Origin: Owenia fusiformis
Taxonomy: Eukaryota > Annelida > Polychaeta > Sabellida > Oweniidae
Direction: 5' to 3'
DNA: 64,000 bases
NCBI GenBank assembly: GCA_903813345.2
Contig: CAIIXF020000007.1
Span: forward strand, 26,649,564-26,713,563
Notes under the pieces: generated by a model
Seen by the model: only the letters and a program-made list of their open reading frames with translations
Database searches by the model: none
What the model was told of the DNA's origin: nothing
Part shown: positions 62,637-64,000 of the stretch, in pieces
Position numbering within the stretch: position 1 is the stretch's first letter
How the letters are laid out: every line of letters begins with the position of its first letter
Program-made: the position numbers and the translations under genes

Positions 62637-63233
62637 TGAAAGGTGGAAGTAATTAAACGCTACTTATTTTGAATGCTATGATTCGGAAGTGACGTCACGT
62701 TCTTCATTTAGAAACCTTTCCAAAATCATATCGCCGGCTCCGATCGAAGTCCAGCTTTTAATATCTTTAACTCTCTTGGGACAGATTCTTAAGTTCTATA
62801 CACAAAGTAATATTTCCAGCAACTTCATATGGACTGAGAAATATCTAGAAGGTCGAAGGGTTTTTATAAAAATATATTTCAAAAATTCTTGACACGCTGT
62901 AAGTCGTAGGTCGCAGGGTCGAAGGGTTTTTAGTACATTCCGATAAAAAGGGAGGAATTAAAAAAACATTTCAGACAATTTTTTTGACTATGGCAACAGA
63001 ACTGTATTGTGTAGGTAGGGGCTTGATAACCATACATCCTACTAGTAAACAACAAGGATGGATTTAGGAAACAGTAAACAACATATTCAAGGCCTTTTTG
63101 ATCATCACAGAATTTTGAAGAACAATTTGGCATTTTTCAGTTTGATAATAGATCACAATAATTCTTTTATTTTATTATATATTGATTGCATTAGGGCGAT
63201 ATATTCGATATAGAGTAAGCCTAGGATATCCTA

Positions 63234-63352
63234 TGATTTTTCGTGATATCATTTTTATCCACAAGTTGATATCAATATCTGGACGAGTGAGCATAGTGAA
63301 TGAGTGCAGGTATCGATATCAATGAGTGGATTAAAATGATATCACGAAAATT
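63234..63352. mobile_element. 119-bp palindromic element
   Basis: TTTTCGTGATATCATTTTTA...GTTGATATCAATATCTG and its inverted copy surround GAGTGAGCATAGTGAATGAG. No ORF of its own. Confidence 0.65.
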
Positions 63353-63479
63353 ATTTCAAAACAACATTCATTCATCATGTGATATCATGAAATCATTGCG
63401 TAACAATAGACGTCACATTGGCGGGAATTGTGATATCTGTGGGATATTCTCCGTATTCCAAAGATGTCGCTTTTTTCCA

Positions 63480-63800
63480 CACATTTGCAAAATATCATAA
63501 ATATATTTACATGTTATCCTACAGATCTGACCTCAACTATGGGATAAATAGACATTATCCTATATGAGGTTCAGGATATTGGGATTATCCCGAGGCAAAT
63601 ATAATATATTTGCCCGAGGGCCGCAGGTCCCGAGGGAAAATATATTATATTGGCGATATAACGCGATTATGACGTAGCGGGCAGATATATATCTGCCTGT
63701 TCGGAGCGGGACGTAAAGCTATATCTGCCCGCTGATGAAAATATAAGTTTTTACAAACCGGCTTTATGTACCTGTAACACGTCCAAGTATGGGATAAATA
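63480..63800. other. GATA/ATATC-rich stretch, probable element
   Basis: Contains AAATATATTATATTGGCGAT, small inverted pieces around TTTGCCCGAGGGCCGCAGG and GCGGGCAGATATATATCTGCC. Its GC pattern differs from flanking intron and suggests a mobile element, but I cannot fix its ends. Confidence 0.3.
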
Positions 63801-64000
63801 TAAATATGTCTGAAAGACAAAAATATTCTAAATCTTGGATGGATAAGATATTCTACCCATCAGTACCTAATCACACAACTTCTTTGATAGAGCACTAAAG
63901 TTTATGATCAAATTTTGATTTTCACGTGAGTGAGACATGCGTGAGTCTGTGACCTTAGAAATATTTGATAAAAAATTCATAGTAATAACTGATAAACTAC

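Larger units (their letters stand above)
61325..62941. mobile_element. Mutator-like non-autonomous element with a 9-bp target duplication
   Basis: Both ends begin GGAATGTACTAAAAACCCTT reading inwards and stay alignable for about 85-100 bp (shared GTGTCAAGAATTTTTG and AAAACCCTTCGACCT). The element is bracketed by exact GATAAAAAG copies at 61316-61324 and 62942-62950. A 9-bp duplication with long TIRs is typical of MULE (Mutator) transposons, though other superfamilies make 8-10 bp sites. No transposase frame is present. The interior carries older repeats (61930-62095) and a tRNA-like piece (62578-62636). Confidence 0.75.

Overview
The window looks like AT-rich nuclear DNA from a marine invertebrate, most likely a bivalve mollusc. 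It is almost entirely intron. Coding exons are short islands with GT/AG splice sites, and the rest is mobile-element debris. The bivalve assignment is inferred from two elements resembling the 'pearl'/Helentron-type repeats known from oysters and clams: a core of ~161-bp tandem repeats, an ACGG microsatellite and hairpin ends. Another lophotrochozoan is possible.

I recognise one host gene with confidence. It lies on the minus strand and encodes the long N-terminal part of the gamma regulatory subunit of AMP-activated protein kinase (vertebrate PRKAG2, fly SNF4Agamma). The recognition signal is a shared exon (4341-5111) that begins DLSTFAMPLL, close to DLSSFAMPLL in vertebrate PRKAG2. Upstream of it are four separate candidate first coding exons, at 14966-15238, 37019-37096, 45596-45679 and 56851-57609. 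Each begins with the first in-frame ATG after a stop codon and ends at a GTGAG or GTAAGT donor in phase 0, which fits the phase-0 acceptor of the shared exon. The simplest reading is one gene with at least four alternative promoters, each putting a different N-terminus on a common Ser/Pro-rich linker. The catalytically relevant CBS-domain exons are not in the window and should lie beyond its left edge.

The introns (about 9.9, 31.9, 40.5 and 51.7 kb from each first exon to the shared exon) hold many transposable elements. A small hairpin-ended family has 14 full or partial copies, 13 of them on the plus strand, antisense to the gene. Two 1.5-1.6 kb relatives carry the 161-bp cores (20609-22117 and 41811-43452). 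There are also a decayed mariner-like element with 193-bp inverted repeats (22500-23593), a 330-bp-arm foldback element (13551-14302), a second long inverted-repeat element (3532-4069), an element with a perfect 9-bp target duplication like Mutator-type transposons (61325-62941), TA-flanked CAGT elements, the 3' tail of a LINE (24295-24870), and minisatellites with 17-, 31-, 33- and 107-bp units. One weak candidate terminal exon lies on the plus strand at 54205-54291.

Stretches not listed are AT-rich intron in which I see no gene or recognised element. No rRNA, CRISPR array or bacterial-type gene is present.
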